Origin: an uncultured Lachnospiraceae bacterium
GTDB taxonomy: Bacteria > Bacillota > Clostridia > Lachnospirales > Lachnospiraceae
Assembly (NCBI GenBank): GCA_910586645.1
Contig: CAJUIS010000003.1
Coordinates: forward strand, 62,001-126,000
Direction: 5' to 3'
DNA length: 64,000 nt
Below the pieces are notes generated by a model. It made no database searches and had not been told where the DNA came from. It saw only the letters and a program-made list of their open reading frames with translations. Shown in pieces: positions 9,202-18,536 of the stretch (position 1 is the first letter of the stretch; every line of letters begins with the position of its first letter). A program made the position numbers and the translations under genes.

Positions 9202-10479
9202 CAGCAACACCTCTTTTTCTTTCCCATCTTCTATCGAATCAATAAATTCTTTTTCCTCCACCAGTTGTCTGCTGATTGTGCATTCCGTAATGGACTCGTC
9301 GGACGGAATTTTATACATCAAATCCATCATTACATTCTCCATAATGGCGCGAAGCCCCCTGGCTCCCGTCTGCCGCTCCATCGCCTTTTTGGCAATCGCC
9401 TCAATCGCCTCTTTGTCAAAATGCAGTTCCACCCCGTCAAGCTCCAAAAGCTTTCTGTACTGTTTGACAAGCGAATTTTTCGGCTCCGTCAAAATGCGCA
9501 CAAGCGCTTCTTTGTCCAGGGAATCTAACGATACCGTAACCGGCACGCGGCCGATAAATTCCGGTATCAGTCCAAATTTGATAAAGTCCTGCGGCATCGC
9601 GTGTTTAAACGCTTCTCCCGTATTGACTTCTCTTTTATCCTTTACAACCGCATTAAACCCAATGGCTTTCTGATCCAGACGCGTCTCAATAATCTTATCC
9701 AGGCCGTCAAATGCGCCTCCGCAGATAAAAAGGATGTTGGACGTGTCAATCTGAATCAGCTCCTGCTGCGGATGCTTCCTTCCGCCCTGCGGAGGAACGG
9801 AAGCCAGCGTGCCTTCCAGGATCTTAAGCAGCGCCTGCTGCACACCTTCTCCCGAAACATCCCTGGTAATCGATACATTTTCGGTTTTCTTGGTAATTTT
9901 ATCAATTTCATCTATATAGATAATCCCATGCTGCGCACGTTCAATATTGTAGTCCGCCGCCTGGATAATCTTAAGCAGTATATTCTCCACATCTTCGCCC
10001 ACATAGCCGGCTTCTGTCAAAGTCGTGGCGTCCGCAATGGCAAACGGCACATTCAGAATACGCGCCAGCGTCTGCGCCAGATAAGTCTTCCCGGATCCGG
10101 TCGGCCCAAGCATTAAAATATTGCTCTTCTGCAGCTCAACGTCCAAATCGCCCCCGGCAAGAATCTTTTTATAATGATTGTAAACGGCCACGGCCAATAC
10201 TTTCTTGGCGTTCTCCTGTCCGATTACGTATTCATCCAAAAATGCCTTCATCTCTTCCGGCTTTATAAGATTAATCTCCTGCTCTTCTTTTGGCGTCTCC
10301 GTTTCATCGTATTCTTCCAGTTCTTCTTCAATAATTTCCGTACAAATATCCACACACTCGTCACAGATAAACGCTCCGCTTCCGCTTGGACCTGCGATCA
10401 GCTTCCTGACCTGTTCCTGCGTCCGTCCGCAGAAGGAGCAGCGGACTCTTTCTCCGCCGATCATATTTCTTCCTGCCAT
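9184..10479 (-). CDS. clpX: ATP-dependent protease ATPase subunit ClpX
   Basis: 431 residues. The N-terminal zinc-binding domain has the four-Cys pattern CSFC...CDECVDIC; then the AAA+ core with Walker A GPTGSGKT, Walker B IIYIDEIDK, the pore region GYVGEDVE and the ClpP-docking IGF loop (KAIGFNA). ClpX unfolds substrates and feeds them to ClpP, encoded 21 bases upstream. The ATG at 10479 has GGAG seven bases before it; an internal ATG at 10464 is possible but leaves a poorer site. Gene order tig-clpP-clpX-lon is common in Clostridia. Confidence 0.96.
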   Translation of the reverse strand: MAGRNMIGGERVRCSFCGRTQEQVRKLIAGPSGSGAFICDECVDICTEIIEEELEEYDETETPKEEQEINLIKPEEMKAFLDEYVIGQENAKKVLAVAVYNHYKKILAGGDLDVELQKSNILMLGPTGSGKTYLAQTLARILNVPFAIADATTLTEAGYVGEDVENILLKIIQAADYNIERAQHGIIYIDEIDKITKKTENVSITRDVSGEGVQQALLKILEGTLASVPPQGGRKHPQQELIQIDTSNILFICGGAFDGLDKIIETRLDQKAIGFNAVVKDKREVNTGEAFKHAMPQDFIKFGLIPEFIGRVPVTVSLDSLDKEALVRILTEPKNSLVKQYRKLLELDGVELHFDKEAIEAIAKKAMERQTGARGLRAIMENVMMDLMYKIPSDESITECTISRQLVEEKEFIDSIEDGKEKEVLLESKSA

Positions 10480-10500
10480 GATTCTACTCCGCCATAATAA

Positions 10501-11088
10501 TTATTTTTCACGATTCTTCAGTACAAGATCAATCAGTCCGTATTCTTTTGCTTCCTGTGCGGAAAGATAATGATCCCGCTCCGTATCCGCTGCAATCGTC
10601 TCATACGGCTTTCCTGTATTCTCTGCAAGAATCTCATTTAAACGCCGCTTCGTCTTTAAAATATTCTCCGCCGCTATTTCAATCTCTGTCGCCTGTCCCT
10701 TTGCGCCTCCGGAAGGCTGATGAATCATAATCTCCGCATTGGGCAGGGCCATCCGTTTGCCCTTTGTTCCGCCCGCCAGCAAAAAAGCCCCCATGCTCGC
10801 CGCCATGCCGATACAGATCGTGGATACGTCACATTTAATATACTGCATCGTATCATAAATTGCAAGCCCTGCCGTGACCACGCCGCCCGGAGAGTTGATG
10901 TACAACTGAATGTCCTTTCCGGGATCCTCCGACTCAAGAAACAAAAGCTGCGCAACAGTCAGGCTGGCCGTTGTCTCGTTGACCTCCTCGCCCAGAAAAA
11001 TAATCCTGTCTTTCAGTAATCTTGAGTATATATCGTAGCTTCTCTCTCCTCTGCTGGTCTGTTCTACGACATAAGGTACTAAACTCAT
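10501..11088 (-). CDS. clpP: ATP-dependent Clp protease proteolytic subunit ClpP
   Basis: 195 residues, standard length. The catalytic serine is in GMAASMGAFLL, the histidine in MIHQPSGG, and the aspartate lies in the AADTERD region. The N-terminus MSLVPYVVEQTSRGERSYDI is the usual pro-region and axial loop. It forms the tetradecameric protease chamber that works with ClpX, encoded next. The ATG at 11088 follows CAGGAGG. A hairpin with a T-run separates it from tig, suggesting attenuation or a separate promoter. Confidence 0.97.
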   Translation of the reverse strand: MSLVPYVVEQTSRGERSYDIYSRLLKDRIIFLGEEVNETTASLTVAQLLFLESEDPGKDIQLYINSPGGVVTAGLAIYDTMQYIKCDVSTICIGMAASMGAFLLAGGTKGKRMALPNAEIMIHQPSGGAKGQATEIEIAAENILKTKRRLNEILAENTGKPYETIAADTERDHYLSAQEAKEYGLIDLVLKNREK

Positions 11089-11136
11089 ATATTCCGCCTC
11101 CTGATATTCAAAATAATTCTGCCAAAAATACCGAAA

Positions 11137-11164
11137 CAGACCGGCTCTTAAAAGAACCGGTCTG
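11137..11164 (-). terminator. Terminator/attenuator after tig
   Basis: Stem CAGACCGG / CCGGTCTG (8 bp, extendable by TCTT/AAGA past one mismatch), with T-rich sequence (TTTCGGTATTTTT) on the minus-strand 3' side. It lies 12 bases after the trigger factor stop and 48 bases before the clpP start. Confidence 0.75.
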
Positions 11165-11175
11165 CCTGACCAGGC

Positions 11176-12471
11176 CTAATTGGCGTCTTCTTCCACACTG
11201 TGTTCCATAATAAACTCCACAGCCTTCTGAAGCGCAATGTCTTTCTTCATAGACTCTCTCTCCGAATCGCCCATGACTTCCTTGATCTTATCCGTCTCCA
11301 TGCCATACGCGTCCGCCATCTTCTGAATCTCCGCTTCGACTTCCTCTTCCGACGCTTCGATATTTTCCTCTTTTACAATCTGTTCCAGTACCAGGCTGCC
11401 CTGAATGCGCTTAATTGCGTCCGGACGCACCTGTTCTTTCAGTTTCTCCGGCGTTGTGCCCGAAAACTGCATATACTGCTCAAAACTGAGTCCCTGCTGT
11501 GCAATTCTCTGCGCGAACTCATCAATCATAACGTCAACCTGCATCTCAATCATCGGTTCCGGAAGCTCCATCGAAGAATTTTCCACGATTTTCTGAACGG
11601 CTTCGTCTTCCTGCGTCCGTTTTGCAGCGTCCTCTTTCTGTTTTGCAAGGCTCTTTCTGACGTCCTCTTTATATTCCGCAAGAGTGTCAAATTCTGATAC
11701 GTCCTGAGCAAATTCATCGTCCAGCTCCGGATATTCCTTCGTCGTCACTTCTTTAATCTTTACTTTAAACACCGCAGGCTTTCCTGCCAGCTCCGCGGCA
11801 TGGTACTCCTCCGGGAATGTCACGTTTACTTCCAGTTCGTCGCCGCTGTTCTTTCCGACAAGCTGATCTTCAAACGTATCAATAAAGGAATGGGAGCCGA
11901 TTTCCAGAGCATGATTTTCATCTTTTCCTCCTTCAAACGGAACGCCGTCCACAAATCCCTCATAATCAATGACCGCCGTATCGCCTTCTTCAATTGCGCG
12001 GCCTTCCACTGTGATAACCCTTGCGTTGTTATTCCGTTCCCGTTCCACTGTCTCGTCTATCTCTTCATCCGTAACGGTTATATCCGCTTTTGTAACGGCA
12101 ACTCCCTTGTATTCGCCGAGCGAAACTTCAGGCTTTACTGCAACTTCCGCAGTAAAAATAAACGGTTTGCCTTTTTCAATCTGAACAATGTCAATCGTTG
12201 CGCGGGATACGATATCAAGGCCGCTTTCATCCGCCGCCTCATTGTAGTGTTCCCGAATCAACTGATTCGCTGCATCTTCAAAGAAGATTTCCGGCCCATA
12301 CATTTTCTCCACCATAGCTCTTGGCACTTTGCCTTTCCGGAACCCTGGAATGCTGATCTTGTTCTTCTGGCTCAAATATGCGCTCTGCAGCGCCTTTTCC
12401 AGCAAATCCTCCGGCAGTTCAACCGTAAGCTTCGCCATATTCTTCTCTAAAGTCTCTACCTGTACGCTCAT
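11176..12471 (-). CDS. tig: Trigger factor, ribosome-associated chaperone
   Basis: 431 residues with the three trigger-factor parts: an N-terminal ribosome-binding domain containing the signature GFRKGKVPR (about residues 44-52), a central FKBP-type prolyl isomerase domain (DTAVIDYEGFVDGVPFEGG), and a long helical C-terminal chaperone domain. It binds nascent chains at the ribosome exit. The ATG at 12471 follows GGAGGAAACAG. A good promoter lies immediately upstream inside the 3' end of pfkA, so it probably starts its own transcript. Confidence 0.96.
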   Translation of the reverse strand: MSVQVETLEKNMAKLTVELPEDLLEKALQSAYLSQKNKISIPGFRKGKVPRAMVEKMYGPEIFFEDAANQLIREHYNEAADESGLDIVSRATIDIVQIEKGKPFIFTAEVAVKPEVSLGEYKGVAVTKADITVTDEEIDETVERERNNNARVITVEGRAIEEGDTAVIDYEGFVDGVPFEGGKDENHALEIGSHSFIDTFEDQLVGKNSGDELEVNVTFPEEYHAAELAGKPAVFKVKIKEVTTKEYPELDDEFAQDVSEFDTLAEYKEDVRKSLAKQKEDAAKRTQEDEAVQKIVENSSMELPEPMIEMQVDVMIDEFAQRIAQQGLSFEQYMQFSGTTPEKLKEQVRPDAIKRIQGSLVLEQIVKEENIEASEEEVEAEIQKMADAYGMETDKIKEVMGDSERESMKKDIALQKAVEFIMEHSVEEDAN

Positions 12472-12508
12472 TCTAACTGTTTCCTCCTTCGCTCGCAGTC
12501 ATTAGAAT

Positions 12509-12537
12509 ATTATATCATAAGGGTTTTTAAAAAACAA
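12509..12537 (-). promoter_or_regulatory. Promoter of tig
   Basis: On the minus strand, -35 TTGTTT (12537-12532) and -10 TATAAT (12514-12509) are 17 bases apart, with an extended TGA before the -10. It lies 38 bases upstream of the tig start and just after the pfkA stop. Confidence 0.75.
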
Positions 12538-12538
12538 G

Positions 12539-13513
12539 CTAATTAGAAAGATTCTTGCAAACCTCAAACTGATACTCCGGAATGCCCTTTTGCATAGACA
12601 ATGCCTCGTCAATGTCAAAATCCACAAAGTCGCCGTTGCGGTATGCCACAACGCGGTTCGTCTTGCCCTGGCAAAGCAGGTTGACCGCATAGGAACCCAT
12701 AATGGAAGCATATACGCGATCCTTACAGGTCGGGCTGCCGCCGCGCTGCATATGGCCAAGAATCGTCGCTCTCGTCTCGATTCCCGTCGCCGCCTCAATG
12801 CGCTTCGCCATGCTGACGGAATGGCCGATGCCCTCCGCGTTGATAATAATGTGATGTTTCTTTCCGCGCTTTCTGTTTTCAATGATGTGGTTGACCAGCT
12901 TCTGCTCGTCATAATCATACCGTTCCGGAAGCAGGATGTCCTCCGCTCCATTTGCAATTCCCGTCCAGAGGGCAATATATCCGGCGCCGCGCCCCATTAC
13001 CTCAATAATGCTGCACCGTTCATGGGATGTGGACGTGTCACGCACCTTGTCAATCGCCTGCATGGCCGTATTCACTGCCGTATCAAATCCAATCGTATAT
13101 TCCGAACAGTTAATGTCCAGATCAATTGTCCCCGGAATCCCAACGGTATTTACTCCATGCGCCGCCAGTTTCTGCGCTCCCCGGAACGAACCGTCGCCGC
13201 CGATCACAATAATGCCGCTGATTCCGTGCTTTTTACAGATTTCAGCGCCGCGCTTCTGCCCTTCCGGCGTTGTAAATTCCATACAGCGGGCCGTCTGCAG
13301 TATCGTTCCGCCGCGCTGGATTGTATCGGACACTTCTCTTGCATCCATATCGGAGATTTCCTCTGCAAGCAGCCCCGCATATCCCCGCTTGATTCCTTTT
13401 ACATTCAGTCCCTTGCCAAGCGCTTCGCGGACAACTGCACGAATTGCGGCGTTCATCCCCGGAGCGTCGCCGCCACTTGTCAATACGCCTATTGTTTTCA
13501 CATTTGTTGCCAT
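12539..13513 (-). CDS. pfkA: ATP-dependent 6-phosphofructokinase
   Basis: 324 residues, standard bacterial PfkA. GGDAPGMNAAIR near the N-terminus and GGDGS (residues 105-109) form the ATP site; TIDLD (129-133) carries the catalytic Asp, with Leu where many family members have Asn; IEVMGRGAG and GHMQRGGSP form the fructose-6-phosphate and effector sites. The Gly after GGDG favours ATP rather than pyrophosphate as the phosphoryl donor. It catalyses the committed step of glycolysis in the cytosol. It lies 57 bases after dnaE and a CAGGAGGG site precedes its ATG; it probably ends the DUF512-der-plsY-gpsA-dut-dnaE-pfkA run. Confidence 0.96.
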   Translation of the reverse strand: MATNVKTIGVLTSGGDAPGMNAAIRAVVREALGKGLNVKGIKRGYAGLLAEEISDMDAREVSDTIQRGGTILQTARCMEFTTPEGQKRGAEICKKHGISGIIVIGGDGSFRGAQKLAAHGVNTVGIPGTIDLDINCSEYTIGFDTAVNTAMQAIDKVRDTSTSHERCSIIEVMGRGAGYIALWTGIANGAEDILLPERYDYDEQKLVNHIIENRKRGKKHHIIINAEGIGHSVSMAKRIEAATGIETRATILGHMQRGGSPTCKDRVYASIMGSYAVNLLCQGKTNRVVAYRNGDFVDFDIDEALSMQKGIPEYQFEVCKNLSN

Positions 13514-13570
13514 AAAACAATCCCTCCTGTATCTTTCTTAATTTCCAGTTCCATCCCAATTTCTTTTATT

Positions 13571-16500
13571 TTAATATCTTTGCCCCCTGTTTTCAATAGC
13601 CTTTTCTACAACTTTTATATTATTTCTTCCAAAATTCCGGGAAAGGAGATCCGTCAGAGCCCGCTCCGCCAGAACGCTTTTGCCCGAAGAAAGACGCTTC
13701 ATGGCTTTTTCCGCCGAAAGGTATATGACAACGGCGTCGGTTCCGTCCGAATCCGCAATCAGTTCATAAAGCTTTTTCTCATTCTCTTCAAATTCCGCCC
13801 TGTCCGCAAACTGAATCCAGAGCTCGCGCTTCGCCTCGTCAAAAGAATAGACTTTCTCACAAATGACCTTTCCGTTTTTTTCTTCCTCCACATTGGCCCT
13901 TCCGCGGATGAACACTTTTGCGTCTTTCTGCAAAATATCCTGGTTTTTCTCATAATCCCTTGGAAAAACGACTGTTTCCACCGTTCCCAGCAAATCTTCT
14001 ATCGTAAGAAACGCCATCATCTGGTTATGCTTGGTATACTTTATTGTCTTATCCGTAATCATGCCGCCAATCATCACCAAAGCCCCGTCCTTTATCCTCG
14101 TCTCGCCCGTTTCTTCTTCCAGCGTAAAATCCGCAGTCGTCGCCGTAATGTTTTTTCTCCACCGTCCCTCATACTCTTCCAGGGGATGGCCGCTGATATA
14201 AACGCCAAGCACTTCTTTTTCAAAGCCAAGCAGAAGCTCCCTGTCGTACTCTCCGACGTCCGGCATCGTATCTTCATATTCCTTCCGCACCTCTTTGGGC
14301 ACCAGGTCAAACAGGCTCATCTGTCCTGTCATGGAATTTTTCTTTTCCTGATGAATGCCGTCCATCATGGATATGTAAGAAAGCAGCTTCTGCTTGCGGG
14401 TTCCGGAAAGCCCGTCCATAGCGCCTGCCTTGATAAAGTTTTCGATTGCCCTCTTATTGATTTCCCCGCCGCTTATCCTGACCAGAAAATCTTTCAGTGT
14501 GGAAAACGCGCCGCCCCTGTTCCGCTCTTCCAAAATAAAAGCTATGACGGGACGCCCCACGCTTTTGATTGCAGAAAGGCCATAACGGATTTTTCCGTTC
14601 GATACGGAAAACTCGCTTTCTCCTTCATTTATATCCGGCGGCAGAATTTCAATTCCCATTCTTCTGCACGTCATAATATATTCCGAAACTTTCGTGACGT
14701 GATCCTGCACCGACGTTAAAAGAGCCGCCATATATTCCACCGGGTAATGGTATTTCAGGTAAGCCGTCTGATAAGCCACCACGGCATAGGCCGCCGCATG
14801 GGACTTATTAAACGCATATTTTGCAAAATCAATCATCTCGTCATAAATTTTATTTGCCGTTTTTTCGTCAATCCCGTTCGCAAGGCACCCGGGAACGCCT
14901 TCCTCCTGACTGCCGTAAACAAAGTTCCTCCGCTCCTGCTCCATGACAGACTGCTTCTTTTTCGACATGGCGCGGCGCACAAGATCGCTTCTCCCAAGCG
15001 TATAGCCCGCCAGATCCCTTACAATCTGCATAACCTGCTCCTGATAGACAATGCAGCCGTACGTAGGCTCCAAAATCGGCTCAAGCTGCGGACAGTCATA
15101 CACAATCCGTCCCGACTGGTTCTTGCCCCGTATATATGCAGGAATAAAATCCATAGGCCCCGGACGGTACAGCGCAATTCCCGCAATGATGTCTTCTAAG
15201 TTCCTGGGCTTTAGTTCCTTCATAAAATTCTTCATTCCGGCGCTTTCCAACTGGAACACGCCCTCCGTCTTTCCGGTTCCAAGCGCTTCAAACACTTCCG
15301 GATCGTCAAAATCCACATGGTCGATGTCTATGGAAATCCCATGGTTTTTCTCCGCCATCTTTACGGCGTTCTGAATCACAGTCAGCGTCCGAAGGCCGAG
15401 AAAATCCATTTTCAAAAGCCCAAGCTCTTCAATCGTCGTCATGGTAAACTGCGTCGTAATCATACCGTCAATGCCGCGGCCAAGGGGCACATATTCCTCC
15501 ATGGGCTTCTGTGAAATCACAATGCCCGCCGCATGTGTGGAAGAATGCCTTGGCAGCCCCTCAAGGCGTTTTGACATATCAATCAGACGCTTTACATTCT
15601 CCTCATTTTCATACCTTCCGCGAAGCTCCGGGTTCATGGTAAGCGCCCGTTCTATTGTAATTCCAAGTTCATTTGGAATGCTCTTTGCAATAACGTCTAC
15701 ATACGCATACGGCAGATCCATAACGCGCCCGACGTCGCGGATCACGCCCCTTGCCGCCAGCGTACCAAACGTTACAATCTGCGTCACACAATCCCTGCCG
15801 TATTTTTCGACAACATAATCTATGACTTCCTGCCTTCTCTCGAAACAAAAATCAACGTCGATATCAGGCATGGAAATACGTTCCGGATTTAAAAATCTCT
15901 CGAAAATCAGATTGTAGCGAATCGGGTCGATATTCGTAATTTTCATGGCATAAGACACCAGGCTTCCCGCCGCGCTTCCTCTGCCCGGCCCTACGGTAAT
16001 CCCGTTTTCCCTGGCAAAGCGGATATAATCCCATACAATCAGAAAATACTCCACATATCCCATATCTTTGATAACGCCAAGCTCATAAGAAAGCCTTTCG
16101 CTCAACTCTTCCGTAACAACGGCGTACCGCTCTTTTAAGCCGTCCCGGCAGAGTTTTTCCAGATATCCATACGTTGTATACCCCTTTGGCACCGGAAAAT
16201 CCGGCAGCTTCGTATGTCCGAATTCAATTTCCACCCGGCAGCGGTCTGCTATCTTCTGCGTATTTGCAATAGCCTCCTGCGCATAGGGAAACAGCCGCCG
16301 CATCTCTTCTTCGGATTTGACGTAATACTGTCCGCCGTCATAGCGCATACGGTTTTCATCGGAAAGCTTTTTTCCCGTCTGAAGGCAGAGCAGGATATCG
16401 TGGGAATCCGCGTCCGTCTCATACGTATAATGCACGTCGTTCGTCGCCACCAGTTCAATGCCCGTATCTTTGGACAGGCGAAGAAGCTGCTGGTTGACCG

Positions 16501-17053
16501 TCTGCTGCTGCTCGATTCCATGATCCTGAAGCTCCAGGAAAAAATTCCCTTCTCCGAAACATTCCTGATATTTCAGCGCAGTTTTTTTCGCCTCTTCATA
16601 AAATCCCCGCACAAGATTGCGCTGCACTTCCCCGGCAAGGCAGGCGCTGAGCGCAATCACCCCTTCGTGATAAGCCTCCAACACTTCCATATCCACTCTT
16701 GGCTTATAGTAATATCCGTCCACAAATCCTTTTGACACGATTTTGACCAGATTGCCATATCCCCTGTCATTTTCCGCCAAAAGCACCAGATGATAATACC
16801 TGTCTTCTCCTCCAACCGTCTCCCTGTCAAAACGGGAATTTGGGGCAACGTAAACCTCGCAGCCTAAAACCGGCCGGATCCCCGCCGCTTTGGCCGCTTT
16901 GTAAAAGTCAATGACGCCGTACATTACGCCATGATCGGTAATGGCCGCCGCCGTCATGCCAAGCTCTTTTACCCTTGCAACATATTCTTTTATTTTGTTG
17001 GAACCGTCAAGAAGACTGTACTCCGTGTGGACGTGCAGATGAGCAAATGCCAT
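13571..17053 (-). CDS. dnaE: DNA polymerase III alpha subunit, DnaE type
   Basis: 1160 residues. It begins with a PHP domain (HLHVHTEYSLLDGS, ITDHGVMYG), then the C-family polymerase core with the catalytic acidic motif PDIDVDF (about residue 398) and the GPGRGSAAGSL segment, followed by the helix-hairpin-helix region and a C-terminal OB-fold. It is the replicative, or in low-GC Gram-positives the lagging-strand/primer-extension, polymerase working with PolC. The ATG at 17053 follows GAGGAGAGGG. The dut gene ends 12 bases upstream. Confidence 0.97.
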   Translation of the reverse strand: MAFAHLHVHTEYSLLDGSNKIKEYVARVKELGMTAAAITDHGVMYGVIDFYKAAKAAGIRPVLGCEVYVAPNSRFDRETVGGEDRYYHLVLLAENDRGYGNLVKIVSKGFVDGYYYKPRVDMEVLEAYHEGVIALSACLAGEVQRNLVRGFYEEAKKTALKYQECFGEGNFFLELQDHGIEQQQTVNQQLLRLSKDTGIELVATNDVHYTYETDADSHDILLCLQTGKKLSDENRMRYDGGQYYVKSEEEMRRLFPYAQEAIANTQKIADRCRVEIEFGHTKLPDFPVPKGYTTYGYLEKLCRDGLKERYAVVTEELSERLSYELGVIKDMGYVEYFLIVWDYIRFARENGITVGPGRGSAAGSLVSYAMKITNIDPIRYNLIFERFLNPERISMPDIDVDFCFERRQEVIDYVVEKYGRDCVTQIVTFGTLAARGVIRDVGRVMDLPYAYVDVIAKSIPNELGITIERALTMNPELRGRYENEENVKRLIDMSKRLEGLPRHSSTHAAGIVISQKPMEEYVPLGRGIDGMITTQFTMTTIEELGLLKMDFLGLRTLTVIQNAVKMAEKNHGISIDIDHVDFDDPEVFEALGTGKTEGVFQLESAGMKNFMKELKPRNLEDIIAGIALYRPGPMDFIPAYIRGKNQSGRIVYDCPQLEPILEPTYGCIVYQEQVMQIVRDLAGYTLGRSDLVRRAMSKKKQSVMEQERRNFVYGSQEEGVPGCLANGIDEKTANKIYDEMIDFAKYAFNKSHAAAYAVVAYQTAYLKYHYPVEYMAALLTSVQDHVTKVSEYIMTCRRMGIEILPPDINEGESEFSVSNGKIRYGLSAIKSVGRPVIAFILEERNRGGAFSTLKDFLVRISGGEINKRAIENFIKAGAMDGLSGTRKQKLLSYISMMDGIHQEKKNSMTGQMSLFDLVPKEVRKEYEDTMPDVGEYDRELLLGFEKEVLGVYISGHPLEEYEGRWRKNITATTADFTLEEETGETRIKDGALVMIGGMITDKTIKYTKHNQMMAFLTIEDLLGTVETVVFPRDYEKNQDILQKDAKVFIRGRANVEEEKNGKVICEKVYSFDEAKRELWIQFADRAEFEENEKKLYELIADSDGTDAVVIYLSAEKAMKRLSSGKSVLAERALTDLLSRNFGRNNIKVVEKAIENRGQRY

Positions 17054-17065
17054 AATCCCTCTCCT

Positions 17066-17500
17066 CTACTGCCTTCCGGTACTGCCAAACCCGCCCCGGC
17101 TCTCACCTTCAAAACGCTCACATTCCAAAAATGCAGTCTCAGGCTGGTTTTTCACAATACGGAACTGGCAAATCCTGTCGTTTTTCTCAATCACCGTATC
17201 TCTTGTGGCGTAGACCGGCATCCGCCACATATCTTCGTCTCCGCAATAGGAATTGTCAATAATCCCAAGGCTGTTTGTCTGTAAAATCCCATAATTTTTA
17301 AACGTGGAGCTTCTGGGCGCAAGATGCCCTTCGTACCCTTTGGGAAGCTGCATGGCAACGCCAAGCGGAATCAGGGCAAACTCCCCCTTCTTCAGTTCCA
17401 CGCGCTCTGACGCCCGAAGATCAATCCAGTCTGATTTTCCGCCGATATACGAAAGCTTCTCAACGTCTTTGGAAAAATATTTGATTCGAATCGTTTCCAT
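17066..17500 (-). CDS. dut: dUTP diphosphatase
   Basis: 144 residues, trimeric dUTPase length. Motifs: WIDLRAS near the N-terminus, APRSSTF (motif 2), GIIDNSYCGDEDMW (motif 3, uracil-binding and catalytic Asp region), DRICQFRIV (motif 4) and the glycine-rich C-terminal RGGFGSTG (motif 5). It converts dUTP to dUMP, limiting uracil in DNA, a sensible neighbour for dnaE downstream. Its ribosome site lies over the end of gpsA (6-base gap). Confidence 0.95.
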   Translation of the reverse strand: METIRIKYFSKDVEKLSYIGGKSDWIDLRASERVELKKGEFALIPLGVAMQLPKGYEGHLAPRSSTFKNYGILQTNSLGIIDNSYCGDEDMWRMPVYATRDTVIEKNDRICQFRIVKNQPETAFLECERFEGESRGGFGSTGRQ

Positions 17501-17506
17501 ATGTTT

Positions 17507-18517
17507 TTACTCCCACTCAAGGCTTGTATGCTCCGCTTTCCTGTCCCGCAGCATAAGCTCCATAACGGCGTCTTTTGCCGGTTTATCTTCAAATAAAACC
17601 TGGTTCACCTGCTCGATAATCGGCATGGACGTCTGATGCTTCTTTCCAAGCGCAATGGCCGCCTTTGCGGAATACACTCCTTCCACAACCATTTTTACCT
17701 CGTCCATCGCCTGCTGCATCGTATATCCTTTTCCCATTAACATGCCTGCCCTGCGGTTTCTGGAATGCCTGCTGGCGCAGGTGACAATCAGATCCCCGAT
17801 TCCTGTAAGCCCGCTTAACGTCTCTGCATTCGCTCCCATTTTTACGGCGAGCCTGCCGATTTCCGCAATCCCTCTTGTAATTAAGGCCGCCTTGGTATTG
17901 TCTCCGTAGCCAAGTCCGTCCGCCATTCCGGCGGCAAGGGCAATGACGTTTTTTAACGCTCCTCCAAGTTCCATGCCAAGCACGTCGGGGCTCGTATATA
18001 CGCGGAACACCTCGTTCATAAACATCCCCTGGATATATTCCGCCGTATCTCTTGTTTCCGCTCCCGCCACAAGCGTCGTCGGAAGCTCCTTTCCGACTTC
18101 TTCCGCATGGCTTGGGCCGCAAAGCACAGCGGCGTCTGCCGAAGGGATTTCCTCTTTTATCACCTCCGTCAGAGTCATCAGGCTGTCTTCCTCAATGCCC
18201 TTTGCCACACTGACAATAATCTGTCCCGGAACCGCAAAAGAAGCCATTTTCTTTGCCGTCTTTCTCGTGTAGGCGGACGGTACGGCAAGAACCAGAAGAT
18301 CCATCCCTTCCATCGCTTCTTTTAAATCCGAAGTAAATATGATTTTTTCTGAGAGTTTCACGCCCGGAAGCTTATCCGTATGCTCCCGTTTTTCTCTGAG
18401 CATGGAAATCTCATCCTCAAGAACCGACCAGACTGTCACTTCGTGGCCGTTTTTATCCAATACCCGGGCAAGCGCGCAGCCCCAGCTTCCCGCTCCGATC
18501 ACTCCTGCCTTTCCCAT
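17507..18517 (-). CDS. gpsA: NAD(P)-dependent glycerol-3-phosphate dehydrogenase
   Basis: 336 residues. The N-terminal dinucleotide fold has GAGSWGCALA; LVLAVPSAYTR and CGPSHAEEV are family positions; the catalytic lysine is in GGALKNVIALA, followed by ADGLGYGDNTKAALITRG. It reduces dihydroxyacetone phosphate to sn-glycerol-3-phosphate for phospholipid synthesis, directly upstream in pathway terms of plsY, whose gene precedes it by 19 bases. Confidence 0.96.
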   Translation of the reverse strand: MGKAGVIGAGSWGCALARVLDKNGHEVTVWSVLEDEISMLREKREHTDKLPGVKLSEKIIFTSDLKEAMEGMDLLVLAVPSAYTRKTAKKMASFAVPGQIIVSVAKGIEEDSLMTLTEVIKEEIPSADAAVLCGPSHAEEVGKELPTTLVAGAETRDTAEYIQGMFMNEVFRVYTSPDVLGMELGGALKNVIALAAGMADGLGYGDNTKAALITRGIAEIGRLAVKMGANAETLSGLTGIGDLIVTCASRHSRNRRAGMLMGKGYTMQQAMDEVKMVVEGVYSAKAAIALGKKHQTSMPIIEQVNQVLFEDKPAKDAVMELMLRDRKAEHTSLEWE

Positions 18518-18536
18518 TCGAACGCCTTCCTTTCCG

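Noticed and set aside
8810..9673. Plus-strand open frame of 287 codons
   Set aside because: Antisense to lon and clpX; Ser-rich and low-complexity, with no ribosome site or domain.
12590..14719. Open frame of 709 codons on the plus strand
   Set aside because: It runs antisense to pfkA and dnaE, both certain genes; its product is basic, His/Arg-rich and without recognisable domains. It is a shadow of codon bias on the other strand.
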